Of a stretch of 61,471 bases of DNA, positions 44,849-53,710 are shown piece by piece (position 1 is the first letter of the stretch; every line of letters starts with the position of its first letter). Source of the DNA: an uncultured Bacteroidales bacterium (lineage in GTDB: Bacteria; Bacteroidota; Bacteroidia; Bacteroidales; Paludibacteraceae). The DNA lies in the NCBI GenBank assembly GCA_949282265.1, contig CASDOZ010000020.1:1-61471 (forward strand), read 5' to 3'. The notes under the pieces were generated by a model that was given only the letters and a program-made list of their open reading frames with translations, was not told the DNA's origin and did not search any database. The position numbers and the translations under genes were made by a program.

Positions 44849-46671
44849 ACACAACGCATTTCGCAACCCTGATATTCTCCCAGGCAGAGAAGTACGGGAA
44901 CCGGACAGCACTCCGCTATCGCCGGAACGGTGAAAACAAATGGCGGGAAATGTCATGGAAAAAATTTGCCAGCCGGATCGAAACCATTGCCAAGGCGCTG
45001 GTCGAACTCGGAGTAGCCGAAAGCGACCCCGTGGGGCAATTCTCGCAAAACATGCCCGAAAACCTGATTGTCGATTTCGCCCTGTATGCAAACCGAGCGG
45101 TGATGGTTCCCATCTACGCGACCTCATCGGCCGACCAGGTTTCCTACATCGTGGACGATGCCAAGTTGAGAATCCTGTTCGTGGGCGAGCAGCAGCAGTA
45201 CGATGTCGCCACCAAGGTGCTGGAAACTTCCGAAACCTTGCAGCACATCATCGCCCTGGACAAAAACATTGTTTTCTCCGAAAAGGAACATTCCATGTAC
45301 TTTTCCGACCTGCTGGCCATGGGCGAGGCATCGCAACAGCAGGATGTCGTCGAGGCACGGCAGGCGGAGGCCAGCGAGAGCGACATGGCAGCCATCCTAT
45401 ACACATCCGGGACGACGGGCAACCCGAAAGGCGTAATCCTCATGCACTCCGGGTTCAACCAGGCCATGCGCATCCACGACATGCGCCTGACCACACTGAC
45501 CGACAAAGACCGCTCCATTGCTTTCCTGCCATTGTCGCATGTGTTTGAACGCATGTGGTGCTATTTCTGCCTGCACAGGGGGATAGAAATCACCCTCAAC
45601 ATGCACCCGACCGAAATACAACAGACCATCAAGGAAATACGCCCGACGGTGATGTGCGCCGTGCCCCGTTTCTGGGAAAAAGTGTATATCGGCATCAAGG
45701 AGAACCTGTCGCAATACTCGGAATTCATGCTGGGCGTCGTAATATGGGCCATTGCAGTAGGGCGCAAATACAACATAGAGCACTTACGGGTCGGCAAAAA
45801 ACCGAACTGGTGGCTCCGCGCACGGTACAGGTTTGCCGACAAGTTCATTTTCTCCAAAGTGAAAAACACTGTCGGCATAGAGAACGGCGTCTTGTTCCCG
45901 ACCGCCGGCGCGGCATTGGCCGACCACATAACCGTATTTTTCAGGAGCATCGGCATTCCTATCTGTTACGGATACGGGCTTACGGAAAGCTATGCAACCG
46001 TTTCCTGTTTCGATTACACGGGTTATGAAATCGGTTCGGTAGGAAGCATTATGCCGGAAGTGGAAGTGCGTATCGGCGAGGACAACGAAATACAGCTGCG
46101 CGGCAAAACCGTATTCCAGGGATATTACAACAAGCCGGAAATCACGCAGCAATCCTTCACGGAAGACGGATTTTTCAAGACGGGCGATGCAGGCTACATA
46201 AAAGGCAACCACCTGTACCTGACGGAACGCATCAAAGACCTGTTCAAGACATCGAACGGCAAATACATCGCCCCGCAGCAAATAGAAACCCTGCTGACGA
46301 CGGACAAATACATCGAGCAAGTGGCAGTCATCGGCGACCAGCGGAACTACGTCACGGCCATCATCGTGCCCAACCTGGCATTGCTGGAAAAATACGCCAA
46401 GGAAAACAGCATCGGGTATGCCAACACGGACGAGCTGCTGAACAACCCGCAAATACACCAAATGATTGAAGAACATATCCTGAAATTGCAGGCCAAAATG
46501 GCGCATTTCGAGGTCATCAAGAAATTCACGTTAATCAAGAAAGGATTCACCATTGAAACCGGCGAGCTGACCAACACGCTTAAATTGCGCCGTGCCATCA
46601 TCATGCAAAAGTACGCGCAAATCATTGATTCCATGTATGAGCAACCCGACAAGGCGGACTTGCTGAAATAA
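44845..46671 (+). CDS. fadD: Long-chain fatty acid--CoA ligase (AMP-forming)
   Basis: This 608-residue member of the ANL superfamily activates fatty acids to acyl-CoA through an acyl-AMP intermediate. It has the P-loop ILYTSGTTGNPKGV, GYGLTESYATVS and the hinge region YLTERIKDLFKTSNGKYIAP. The size and KKFTLIKKGFTIETGELTNTLKLRR ending fit the bacterial long-chain type. It is the last gene of acpP-fabF-rnc-fadD and ends in a strong terminator; its ATG overlaps the rnc stop. Confidence 0.93.
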   Translation: MNTTHFATLIFSQAEKYGNRTALRYRRNGENKWREMSWKKFASRIETIAKALVELGVAESDPVGQFSQNMPENLIVDFALYANRAVMVPIYATSSADQVSYIVDDAKLRILFVGEQQQYDVATKVLETSETLQHIIALDKNIVFSEKEHSMYFSDLLAMGEASQQQDVVEARQAEASESDMAAILYTSGTTGNPKGVILMHSGFNQAMRIHDMRLTTLTDKDRSIAFLPLSHVFERMWCYFCLHRGIEITLNMHPTEIQQTIKEIRPTVMCAVPRFWEKVYIGIKENLSQYSEFMLGVVIWAIAVGRKYNIEHLRVGKKPNWWLRARYRFADKFIFSKVKNTVGIENGVLFPTAGAALADHITVFFRSIGIPICYGYGLTESYATVSCFDYTGYEIGSVGSIMPEVEVRIGEDNEIQLRGKTVFQGYYNKPEITQQSFTEDGFFKTGDAGYIKGNHLYLTERIKDLFKTSNGKYIAPQQIETLLTTDKYIEQVAVIGDQRNYVTAIIVPNLALLEKYAKENSIGYANTDELLNNPQIHQMIEEHILKLQAKMAHFEVIKKFTLIKKGFTIETGELTNTLKLRRAIIMQKYAQIIDSMYEQPDKADLLK

Positions 46672-46688
46672 ACCGGAAACAACCAGGG

Positions 46689-46716
46689 CGGCGGGCATTT
46701 GTCCGCCGTTTTTTTT
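46689..46716 (+). terminator. Rho-independent terminator of the acpP-fadD operon
   Basis: CGGCGG/CCGCCG form a 6-bp GC stem at 46689-46694/46703-46708, followed by eight T. Confidence 0.85.
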
Positions 46717-47269
46717 GTATCCCCGCCGCTGGCGGACGCACCATCCCTTTCTCCCCCGCCCGTTCCCTCTCCGCCGTCATGCTGCATTTAATGCGCGGTT
46801 CTGACATTGACAGAAAAAGTATCCCACACACACGAAATCCACCTAAAATCTTTATATCCTTATACTTGCAACAACAGCAAAACAAGCATAAGAATAGACA
46901 AGAGTATAGAGTGCATATATGGAAACAAGTCTCACATTGCGAACCCGGCTTTCTGAACAATCGCAAAAATTCGATGACAACAGAAAGCAAAATACTTGAA
47001 CCTATACAAATTGTTTATGATATTGATTCGCAGAAAACCTTCGATTGCAAAATCCAACCCTTATCCTGGCAACAAGATCGCCCAACTGCAAGAATCTGAT
47101 CAAGTATAAGTATCAATAAAAAAGAATAAAAACACAACGCATATAAAGTCAATAGTTTAATGACTATTCTCATTAAAAAGTTCCGCAGGGATTTTTCTGT
47201 TGGTGCATAATCATTATCTTTGCCTCGGGAAATCTAAAGAAAATATAACTTGTAACAAATCAGTAATTA
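46717..47269. other. Long intergenic region before the hybrid regulator
   Basis: No convincing gene is seen. An open frame of 106 codons at 46779-47099 has unnatural composition at its N-terminus; its last 41 codons, starting at an ATG near 46973, could be a small peptide but match nothing I know. The regulator promoter lies at 47215-47222. Confidence 0.5.
47215..47222 (+). promoter_or_regulatory. -7 box for the hybrid regulator
   Basis: TATCTTTG followed by CCTC lies 48 nt before the ATG at 47270. Confidence 0.5.
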
Positions 47270-50077
47270 ATGAAGAAAACACTGATACTGATAGCTTTTG
47301 CATTCATTATATCATGCAAGGGGCACAATGAAGATATATCTTATGCCAATCATATCAAGCAGATTGACAGCATCGTATCCGCCAACGACAATATAGAAGC
47401 CCTCGAAGGCCTTTTGTCCGGCTACGAGGCCAGCCGTGATGATGTGGGCAGGATGGCGGTAATGAGGGAACTCGGAAAAATCCATCGTGAATCTGCCAAT
47501 TTCAACTGCGCCCTGGACTATCATGAAAGAGCATTGTCGCTGGCCAAGTCACTGAAGGACACCGCCAATATCATCTATATACTGAACCAGCTCGGGACAG
47601 ACTTCAGGCGTCTTGGAATCCTGGATGAGGCAGCAGTCAGGCATTATGAGGCACTTTCCTACTGCGAAAAATACAGCGACCAGTCCTCGACCAGAGCTAA
47701 AAAGCACAAAGTAGTATCGCTCAATGGCATAGGAAATATCCAGCTCACTTTTCAGAACAACGATGCCGCAGAAAAAGTTTTCAGACAGGCTCTTGCCGGA
47801 GAGAAAAGTCTTGGAAGCCACATTGGGCAGGCCATCAACTACGCAAATATCGGCTATGTCAAAGAAGCCAATGGAGAAAAAGACTCGGCATGGATCTATT
47901 ACCAATATTCCATGGAGCAAAACCGTCTTGCCAACTCAAAGCTCGGCATATCATTGTGTTATAACCATTTCGGCCGGTTGGCAGAGCAGGAGGGCAATTA
48001 CAGCGAAGCGCTAGAATCATTCAAAAACTCCTATAAACTGATGACTGGGGACAAAGACAAATGGCACTGGTTGGAATCATGTCTTTCAATAGCGAAGGTC
48101 TATCTTGCAATGGAACAACCCGAAAATGCCCGCCGCTACCTCAACGAGGGGTTGAAAACATCAACGGAGATCAATTCATGGGAACATCTTGCTGAAGCAT
48201 ATCGTTTAAAGGCCGTATTTGAAGAAAAAACAGGCAATTACAAGGCATCGCTTGAAAATTACAGGAAATATCTGGCATATACCGACAGTGTGGACAACGA
48301 AAAAAACATCAACCATCTGAGCAATATTCGGGTGAATTATATAATGGAGAAAGGGAACAAGGAAAAAGAAGTTGTCAGCCAAGCATACATAAGCGAGCAA
48401 CAAAAAAAGAAGACAATCCTTTATTTACTCGTCATCGTCCTGCTTGTTTCAGCCGTAGCGATTTCGTCTCTCATTTATGCTTTGAGAGTCAAGGCCAAGA
48501 TGCAGAATATCATCAAAAAAGCAAGTCTTGCAAGACAAGAATTTTTCACCAATGTTACGCACGAATTCCGTACACCTCTCACCGTAATCCTCGGTTGCGC
48601 GGAAGAACTAAAATCAAAGGCCAGGAATAAGGAAACAGCAACAGAAATCGATGCCATTTCAAGGCAGGGGCAAAGGCTGCTGACTCTGGTGAACCAACTT
48701 TTGGATATAGCAAAGGTGCGATCGGCCATTGGCAAGGCCAACTGGAAAACCGGCAACATGACTGCCTTCATCCAAATGGTTGTAGAGAATATTCGCCCTC
48801 AAGCAATAAAGAGTCTCATCGAAATCGAATATTTCGCCAATGAAAAAGAGGCCGAAATAGATTTCGTGCCCGATTTCATGTGCAAGATTTTAACGAATAT
48901 TCTATCCAATGCACTAAAATTCACCCCCAAAGGAGGAAAGATAACCATTTGTAGCATGGTTGACAAGAAAGCCCTGATGATAAGTATTGAGGACACCGGT
49001 TGTGGCATCAAGCCGGAAAACCTGCCCCGTGTTTTCGAGCCTTTTTTCCAGGCCGAGTCGTATTCCGATGCCGGCACAGGCATAGGCCTGGCTTTGACAA
49101 AACAGATGACCGAGGCCATGGGCGGCAGTATTAAAGTTTCCAGCAGGCCGGGAGAAGGCACCACGTTCGTCTTGTCTATTCCGACAAGACACGGAGAGAA
49201 TAAGCTTGAAAGATGGATTCCCGATTTCGAAGCGAAGGCAACCTGCAACGAAGCGCCGGCCTACGATGACACCGAGGAAATTGCCAACCACGACGAGATC
49301 ATATCGAAAGAGGCGGACATCGCCCTCGTGGTTGAAGACAACGAAGACATAGCACGCTACATCGGGAACATCATCAAAGACAACTTCTCCGTCGTCTATG
49401 CGCGCAACGGCAAGGAGGGAATCATCAAAGCGGAAGAATATGTCCCGGATGTCATCATCACAGACATCATGATGCCCGAATACGATGGCCTGGAGATGAC
49501 ACGCGACATTCGGAAATCCGAGCTCCTCAATCACATACCAATCATCATCGTCACGGCAAAAAGCGATGACGCGCACAAGTTGCAAGGCCTTGACTGCGGA
49601 GCCGATGCCTATCTGATAAAGCCGTTCAGTCCCGATGAACTGAAAATGCGGATCCACAAACTGGTCGAATACCGCAGTTTGCTCAGAAAGAAATACAGCC
49701 AGATACTAACTGAGGGAGGAGAGATTTCAAAAGAACAGGATGCTCCGGAATTGGAGAAAAAATTCCTCGTCAAGCTCAACAGTTTCATATCTTCCAACAT
49801 CTCCCTTTCCAATCTGAACTCCGAAATGCTGGCAGACAACATGTGCTTAAGCAAGTCACAGCTCAACCGGAAAGTAAAGTCCATAACAGGAATAAATACA
49901 GCTGCATACATCAAGCAATCAAAACTGGTCCATGCCCAGCTCCTTCTGAGAGACCCGGGAAATACAATCGGGGACATCGTCTTGATGTGCGGTTTTGAAT
50001 CCGCAAGTTATTTCACCAAACAGTTCAGGGAAAAATTTGGCATGACACCATCCCAATACAGGAAAGAGAACTCCTGA
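47270..50077 (+). CDS. Hybrid two-component regulator: TPR sensor, histidine kinase, receiver, AraC
   Basis: This 935-residue protein has an N-terminal lipobox-like signal (FAFIISCKG) and TPR repeats over about residues 60-335. One membrane helix follows at about 382-405, then HisKA with His431 in VTHEFRTPLT, HATPase with NALKFTPKGG and TGIGLAL, a receiver domain with phospho-acceptor Asp732 (IITDIMMPEYDG) and Lys784, and a C-terminal AraC-type HTH (about 835-930, CGFESASYFTKQFREKFG). Sensor, kinase, receiver and DNA binding thus lie in one chain, as in Bacteroidales hybrid systems, but with TPRs rather than a beta-propeller sensor. It probably controls the following secreted-protein gene. 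Confidence 0.93.
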   Translation: MKKTLILIAFAFIISCKGHNEDISYANHIKQIDSIVSANDNIEALEGLLSGYEASRDDVGRMAVMRELGKIHRESANFNCALDYHERALSLAKSLKDTANIIYILNQLGTDFRRLGILDEAAVRHYEALSYCEKYSDQSSTRAKKHKVVSLNGIGNIQLTFQNNDAAEKVFRQALAGEKSLGSHIGQAINYANIGYVKEANGEKDSAWIYYQYSMEQNRLANSKLGISLCYNHFGRLAEQEGNYSEALESFKNSYKLMTGDKDKWHWLESCLSIAKVYLAMEQPENARRYLNEGLKTSTEINSWEHLAEAYRLKAVFEEKTGNYKASLENYRKYLAYTDSVDNEKNINHLSNIRVNYIMEKGNKEKEVVSQAYISEQQKKKTILYLLVIVLLVSAVAISSLIYALRVKAKMQNIIKKASLARQEFFTNVTHEFRTPLTVILGCAEELKSKARNKETATEIDAISRQGQRLLTLVNQLLDIAKVRSAIGKANWKTGNMTAFIQMVVENIRPQAIKSLIEIEYFANEKEAEIDFVPDFMCKILTNILSNALKFTPKGGKITICSMVDKKALMISIEDTGCGIKPENLPRVFEPFFQAESYSDAGTGIGLALTKQMTEAMGGSIKVSSRPGEGTTFVLSIPTRHGENKLERWIPDFEAKATCNEAPAYDDTEEIANHDEIISKEADIALVVEDNEDIARYIGNIIKDNFSVVYARNGKEGIIKAEEYVPDVIITDIMMPEYDGLEMTRDIRKSELLNHIPIIIVTAKSDDAHKLQGLDCGADAYLIKPFSPDELKMRIHKLVEYRSLLRKKYSQILTEGGEISKEQDAPELEKKFLVKLNSFISSNISLSNLNSEMLADNMCLSKSQLNRKVKSITGINTAAYIKQSKLVHAQLLLRDPGNTIGDIVLMCGFESASYFTKQFREKFGMTPSQYRKENS

Positions 50078-50104
50078 TTCCTGGATTTCAGGAATTGTAA
50101 ACCC

Positions 50105-50149
50105 ACATGCCGGATAAAATTCTATTAAACAGAATCTTATCCGGCATGT
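50105..50149 (+). terminator. Long hairpin after the hybrid regulator gene
   Basis: ACATGCCGGATAA and TTATCCGGCATGT pair perfectly, with an inner ATTCT/AGAAT pairing. It lies 28 nt after the regulator stop and immediately before the conserved upstream element. The T tract is short (TTT after one base). Confidence 0.55.
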
Positions 50150-50150
50150 T

Positions 50151-50260
50151 TGCGTCATGTGTTATAATTGGCGTAGTGTTATTCGCTCCAGACTTACCAT
50201 TTTCATCTCCATTATGCGTTGTATGTTCTAACAAGTTTATCTGCCATCCGTTTACTTTGC
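50151..50260 (+). promoter_or_regulatory. Conserved 110-bp upstream element, copy A
   Basis: This element aligns without gaps to 55810-55919 upstream of the first bspA-like gene, 88 of 110 positions identical. It holds the related half-sites TGTTATAAT and TGTTCTAAC 64 bp apart and ends in TTACTTTG, a variant -7 box. The sequences after it diverge. A shared operator and promoter is the simplest reading. Confidence 0.7.
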
Positions 50261-50363
50261 AACTACGATTGAACACTTATATCGGATACCAGAACTTGAT
50301 GTGTAAGAACCATGCGTTAAGCTAACAATAATCCCTAATTTTAATCCTTAAACAAAAAACGAG

Positions 50364-51884
50364 ATGGAAACAAAAAGATTTAGAAGAAGTGTGCTGATGG
50401 CGACAATGTTGCTTGCCACAAGTATAGTAGCCGAAGCACAAATCGGTAAAAGCCTCATCGACAGGGCAAAAAATGCAACAACGACAAGAACAACCATGGC
50501 AGCCGACCGTGCAATAAACGATGGTCTTGACAAGGTGTTCGAAAACGACAAGACCAAGCAGGCAACCAATGCCAATGCACTGCAAAATGCCAGCGAACAA
50601 TCGGCAGCCGCCGTCACCAACGGCAACATCTATTATGTGAACCTTGAAAGAGGTAGCGCCAGGGCGGCCGGTACAAAAGAAGCTCCGATGAAAGATATTC
50701 AGAAAGCCATTGACATGGCAGCCGACGGCGACCTCATCCGTATTGCACAAGGCAACTATCTCGGCAACCTGGACAGAGGCTGGATTGAAATAAAGGGCAA
50801 ATATGTAAGCCTCGAAGGTGGGTGGAACGATGACTTCAGCGAACGAAATCCGGTCAAGTACATCACACGCATACAGCCTACCGTAGATCAGAGAGGCACT
50901 ATCGGACAAGGTTTGCTCATGATTGATGCCACCGCAAAAAGAAATGCTCAAATCATCATCGACGGCATATTCTTCGACCTCGGTCTCGTACATGAATACG
51001 CCAAGGCCGACCCGACCGACGCACGCTTCGGATGTCCCGAAGGCTGCGAAACGGGACGCATTATGCCGGTGGGCAACCCGCCCAACAAGACTATCCGTCT
51101 TATCGGTGGAAAAATGGCAGGCAAACTCGTTATCCGCAACTGCATGTTCCTCAACGCCTCGTTCAATGCCATTATCATGACCAACATGGGCGGTGCGTGG
51201 GAAATTTACAACAACGTATTTGTGGCCAACCTCTACGCAGCCTGCGAAATCAACGGAGGTTTGAACCAAAACACCGGGGCACACCAATCCACTGTGGACT
51301 TCCACCACAACACTGTATTGTTCTCCTGGCCCACCACCAAGGAAATGGAAAGCATGGGCTACGGCTACCGCTTCAAAAACAGCGTTGACCACAATGTCCA
51401 CCACAACATTTTCGGTTGCAACAATTTCGGAGCATTGGACGGTGGATGGGACGATTCCAACTTGCCGGCTGACAAACGCAAAATCTGTTCGGCTTACGAC
51501 AACCTCTTCTTCATGAACAAGGGCGACTTTGTTATGGCCGGAACAAGCGGCGGCAAATGGCTTTACGTACCGGGCAAACGCTTCGACGAAGTGGAAATGC
51601 TTACCAAGTATGAAAACAACAGGGAGCTGCCTTCAACCAGCAAATTCAAGGATGTAATCGACCAGCCTTACCTCAAGGGATATGCTTCACTCGAAATCAT
51701 CACAACGGAAAGCTATGACCCCAACTCGGCAGCCAACCTTTACAGAGAAGCACACGGCTTGAACAAGCAGGGCACCATGACCACACGCGTATCCATGTTC
51801 GGCAACCGCTACAACTTCGACAAGGCCGTGCAGTTGTTCGGGGCAGAACCCGAATACGGCGCACAGCTGCCAGCCGGCAATTGA
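50364..51884 (+). CDS. Secreted right-handed beta-helix protein
   Basis: This 506-residue protein has a signal peptide (MLLATSIVAEAQ), a low-complexity Ala/Thr/Asn-rich segment (residues 30-85) and then a parallel beta-helix domain of the DUF1565/PbH1 type. Examples are GTKEAPMKDIQKAIDMAADG, RIAQGNYLG, LVIRNCMFLNASFNAIIMTN and WEIYNNVFVANL. Such folds occur in polysaccharide lyases and adhesins, but I see no lyase active-site signature. It follows the hybrid regulator and has the conserved 110-bp element upstream, so it is a probable target of that regulator. Confidence 0.78.
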   Translation: METKRFRRSVLMATMLLATSIVAEAQIGKSLIDRAKNATTTRTTMAADRAINDGLDKVFENDKTKQATNANALQNASEQSAAAVTNGNIYYVNLERGSARAAGTKEAPMKDIQKAIDMAADGDLIRIAQGNYLGNLDRGWIEIKGKYVSLEGGWNDDFSERNPVKYITRIQPTVDQRGTIGQGLLMIDATAKRNAQIIIDGIFFDLGLVHEYAKADPTDARFGCPEGCETGRIMPVGNPPNKTIRLIGGKMAGKLVIRNCMFLNASFNAIIMTNMGGAWEIYNNVFVANLYAACEINGGLNQNTGAHQSTVDFHHNTVLFSWPTTKEMESMGYGYRFKNSVDHNVHHNIFGCNNFGALDGGWDDSNLPADKRKICSAYDNLFFMNKGDFVMAGTSGGKWLYVPGKRFDEVEMLTKYENNRELPSTSKFKDVIDQPYLKGYASLEIITTESYDPNSAANLYREAHGLNKQGTMTTRVSMFGNRYNFDKAVQLFGAEPEYGAQLPAGN

Positions 51885-51970
51885 CAAGAAGGAACACAAG
51901 CATATAAATTTTGTGAATTATACGAATCCTCTGGTTGGGATATGTTTGTTTGTCTGTGAGAACTCTTCTT

Positions 51971-51996
51971 TAGCCCCTCCCCCAAAGGGAGGGCTA
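51971..51996. repeat. GC-rich imperfect hairpin
   Basis: TAGCCCCTCCC and GGGAGGGCTA pair with one bulged C. It lies between the beta-helix and TMEM43-family genes and could act as a terminator or be a dispersed intergenic repeat. Confidence 0.45.
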
Positions 51997-52063
51997 AGAA
52001 GGGTTTGATAGCGAACGGATGCTGCATTCCAACTCCCGATTCATAGAATAAAAAAATTAGTAT

Positions 52064-53296
52064 ATGGCATATCAAGAAACAAAAAACATATCCTATGGCA
52101 CGCGGGTGTCCAACTCGGTAAAAGGCATCGGTACGGGATTCATGATGCTGTTGGCCGCAACCATTATGTTGTGGTGGAACGAAGGGCGTGCCGTAAAGAC
52201 CACAAAAATGCTCAATGAAGCAGAAAAGGTCACCGTGCATGTGGAAGACGTGTCAGAAGCGGACCCGTCCTTAAACGGCAAGCTGATTCATGCAACAGCT
52301 TTCACCCACACGGACGATTCCCTCTGTGACAGAAATTTCGGCATAGGAGCCGTGGCTGTCAAACTGGAACGGGAAGTGCAATATTACCAATGGGTGGAAT
52401 ACAAGGAGACAGAAACGAAGGACAAAATTGGAGGAAGCCAGGAAGAAGTGACCACCTACACCTACAAACAGGAATGGGTAGGAGCTCCGGTCGATTCACG
52501 GGAGTTCAAGGACCCGGCCTACCAACAATCGAATTTTATCGTCATGAACGTGGAAGACAAATGCTATGTGGCCGACAATGTAACGTTCGGTGCATACCGG
52601 CTGCCGAAAAACCTGATTCACGCCATTTCCGGGAATATTCCCGTGGAGTTGGATTTCAGCAAAGAGCAGATTGAAAACTGGAACAAGGATGTCAAGACTA
52701 TCTTTGAGAGCAAGGCAAGCAACCAAACAGACTCGCTGGCTAAGCCGGAGGCCGCTTATGTCCACGTAAACGGAAACGTGCTTTATTTCGGCAAGCAACC
52801 GAACAGCCCGCACATCGGTGACATGTCCATTACCTTTACGAAAGTATTGCCGGGAGAGGCATCAGTCATTGCCGAGGTAAACGGAACCAACCTGAGGCCC
52901 TTTGTGGCAAAAAACGGCAAGGAGTTTTCCGCGTTGACTATGGGAACAGCAAGCATGGAAGAAATGTACCAAAGCGAACACACAATAAACAAAAACATAA
53001 CCTGGATATTGCGTATCGCAGGACTGCTGCTGGTCATCTTGGGGCTGAAAGGCATTTTCAGTATCTTGACAACCTTGTTGAAGGTGTTGCCCTTCCTGGC
53101 CAATATTGCCGAACTGGGTGTCAACTTGGTGTGCAGTGTGTTAGGGTTGGTATGGTCACTTCTTGTCATTGCTTTGGCATGGCTGTTCTATCGGCCTGTC
53201 ATTGCAGGGGTGTTGTTGGTTGTAATTATTGCGCTCGTTGTTTTCCTTGTAAGAAAGGGAAAGAGCGAGAAGCATACAGAGGAGACTGTTGTTTAA
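52064..53296 (+). CDS. TMEM43 family membrane protein
   Basis: This 410-residue protein has one membrane helix near the N-terminus (about residues 24-43) followed by the TMEM43 motif LWWNEGRAVKTTKML. A large extracytoplasmic domain spans about 45-310, and three to four hydrophobic segments lie at the C-terminus. Bacterial members of this family have no established biochemical role. The architecture matches the eukaryotic LUMA/TMEM43 proteins. It has an ATG at 52064 and no close partner gene. Confidence 0.85.
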   Translation: MAYQETKNISYGTRVSNSVKGIGTGFMMLLAATIMLWWNEGRAVKTTKMLNEAEKVTVHVEDVSEADPSLNGKLIHATAFTHTDDSLCDRNFGIGAVAVKLEREVQYYQWVEYKETETKDKIGGSQEEVTTYTYKQEWVGAPVDSREFKDPAYQQSNFIVMNVEDKCYVADNVTFGAYRLPKNLIHAISGNIPVELDFSKEQIENWNKDVKTIFESKASNQTDSLAKPEAAYVHVNGNVLYFGKQPNSPHIGDMSITFTKVLPGEASVIAEVNGTNLRPFVAKNGKEFSALTMGTASMEEMYQSEHTINKNITWILRIAGLLLVILGLKGIFSILTTLLKVLPFLANIAELGVNLVCSVLGLVWSLLVIALAWLFYRPVIAGVLLVVIIALVVFLVRKGKSEKHTEETVV

Positions 53297-53414
53297 CAAA
53301 GCATCTTTCATACGCCCTTCCTTTTCTGATATTCATTGGATATAGGACAGGGTTGTGAGATTTGTCAAAACACACATTATCATTCGCGACCATCTTGTCG
53401 GTACAGACATGCAG

Positions 53415-53453
53415 AGGGGTTGTGTCAAAATGAACCATTTTGACGCAGCCCCT
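53415..53453 (+). terminator. 18-bp hairpin after the TMEM43-family gene
   Basis: AGGGGTTGTGTCAAAATG pairs with CATTTTGACGCAGCCCCT around a 3-nt loop, with two G-U pairs. TGTCAAAAT occurs once more 10 nt later. It may terminate transcription; the repeat also resembles ends of some insertion sequences, but no transposase is present. Confidence 0.55.
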
Positions 53454-53543
53454 TTAAGGTATGTCAAAATATGTAAGATAAATTCCAGCACACATTCTTT
53501 AATATAACAGATAATTACTATTTTTGCGTTTGATGCAATAAAA

Positions 53544-53603
53544 ATGGCAGAAACCATGAAAGATTTGAATCCTATTGAAGTAGTTCTCATAGAAAATGAA
53601 TAG
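53544..53603 (+). pseudogene. Remnant of an HTH regulator gene upstream of the ATP-binding protein gene
   Basis: A 19-codon frame, MAETMKDLNPIEVVLIENE, is preceded by a good -7 box (TATTTTTG, 53519-53526). It matches the N-terminus of small HTH regulators of Bacteroidales that begin with a KDLNxIKVVLVE pattern and are often found beside ATP-binding AlbA-domain proteins (from memory). The helix-turn-helix part is missing. Degraded sequence continues to 53690. Confidence 0.45.
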
Positions 53604-53679
53604 AATATGTGGATATGGGCGACTTATTGGCTCATGAGATTGAAACATCGCTTCGATGAGGGTGTAAGGAATAGGATAG

Positions 53680-53687
53680 TATATTTG
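53680..53687 (+). promoter_or_regulatory. -7 box for the AlbA/Schlafen-type gene
   Basis: TATATTTG lies 24 nt before ATG 53711. No clear -33 TTG is seen. Confidence 0.45.
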
Positions 53688-53710
53688 TAATTGATTAGAA
53701 ATTCTTGAAT

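Noticed and set aside
46779-47099. 106-codon frame in the region before the hybrid regulator
   Set aside because: N-terminal half has unlikely composition and no promoter or homology I know; kept only as a remark.
50322-51404. 360-codon minus-strand frame opposite the beta-helix gene
   Set aside because: Shadow of the secreted protein with signal peptide and helix repeats on the plus strand.
53415-53470. Insertion sequence ends at the TGTCAAAAT repeats
   Set aside because: No transposase or target duplication; the perfect short-loop stem fits a terminator better.
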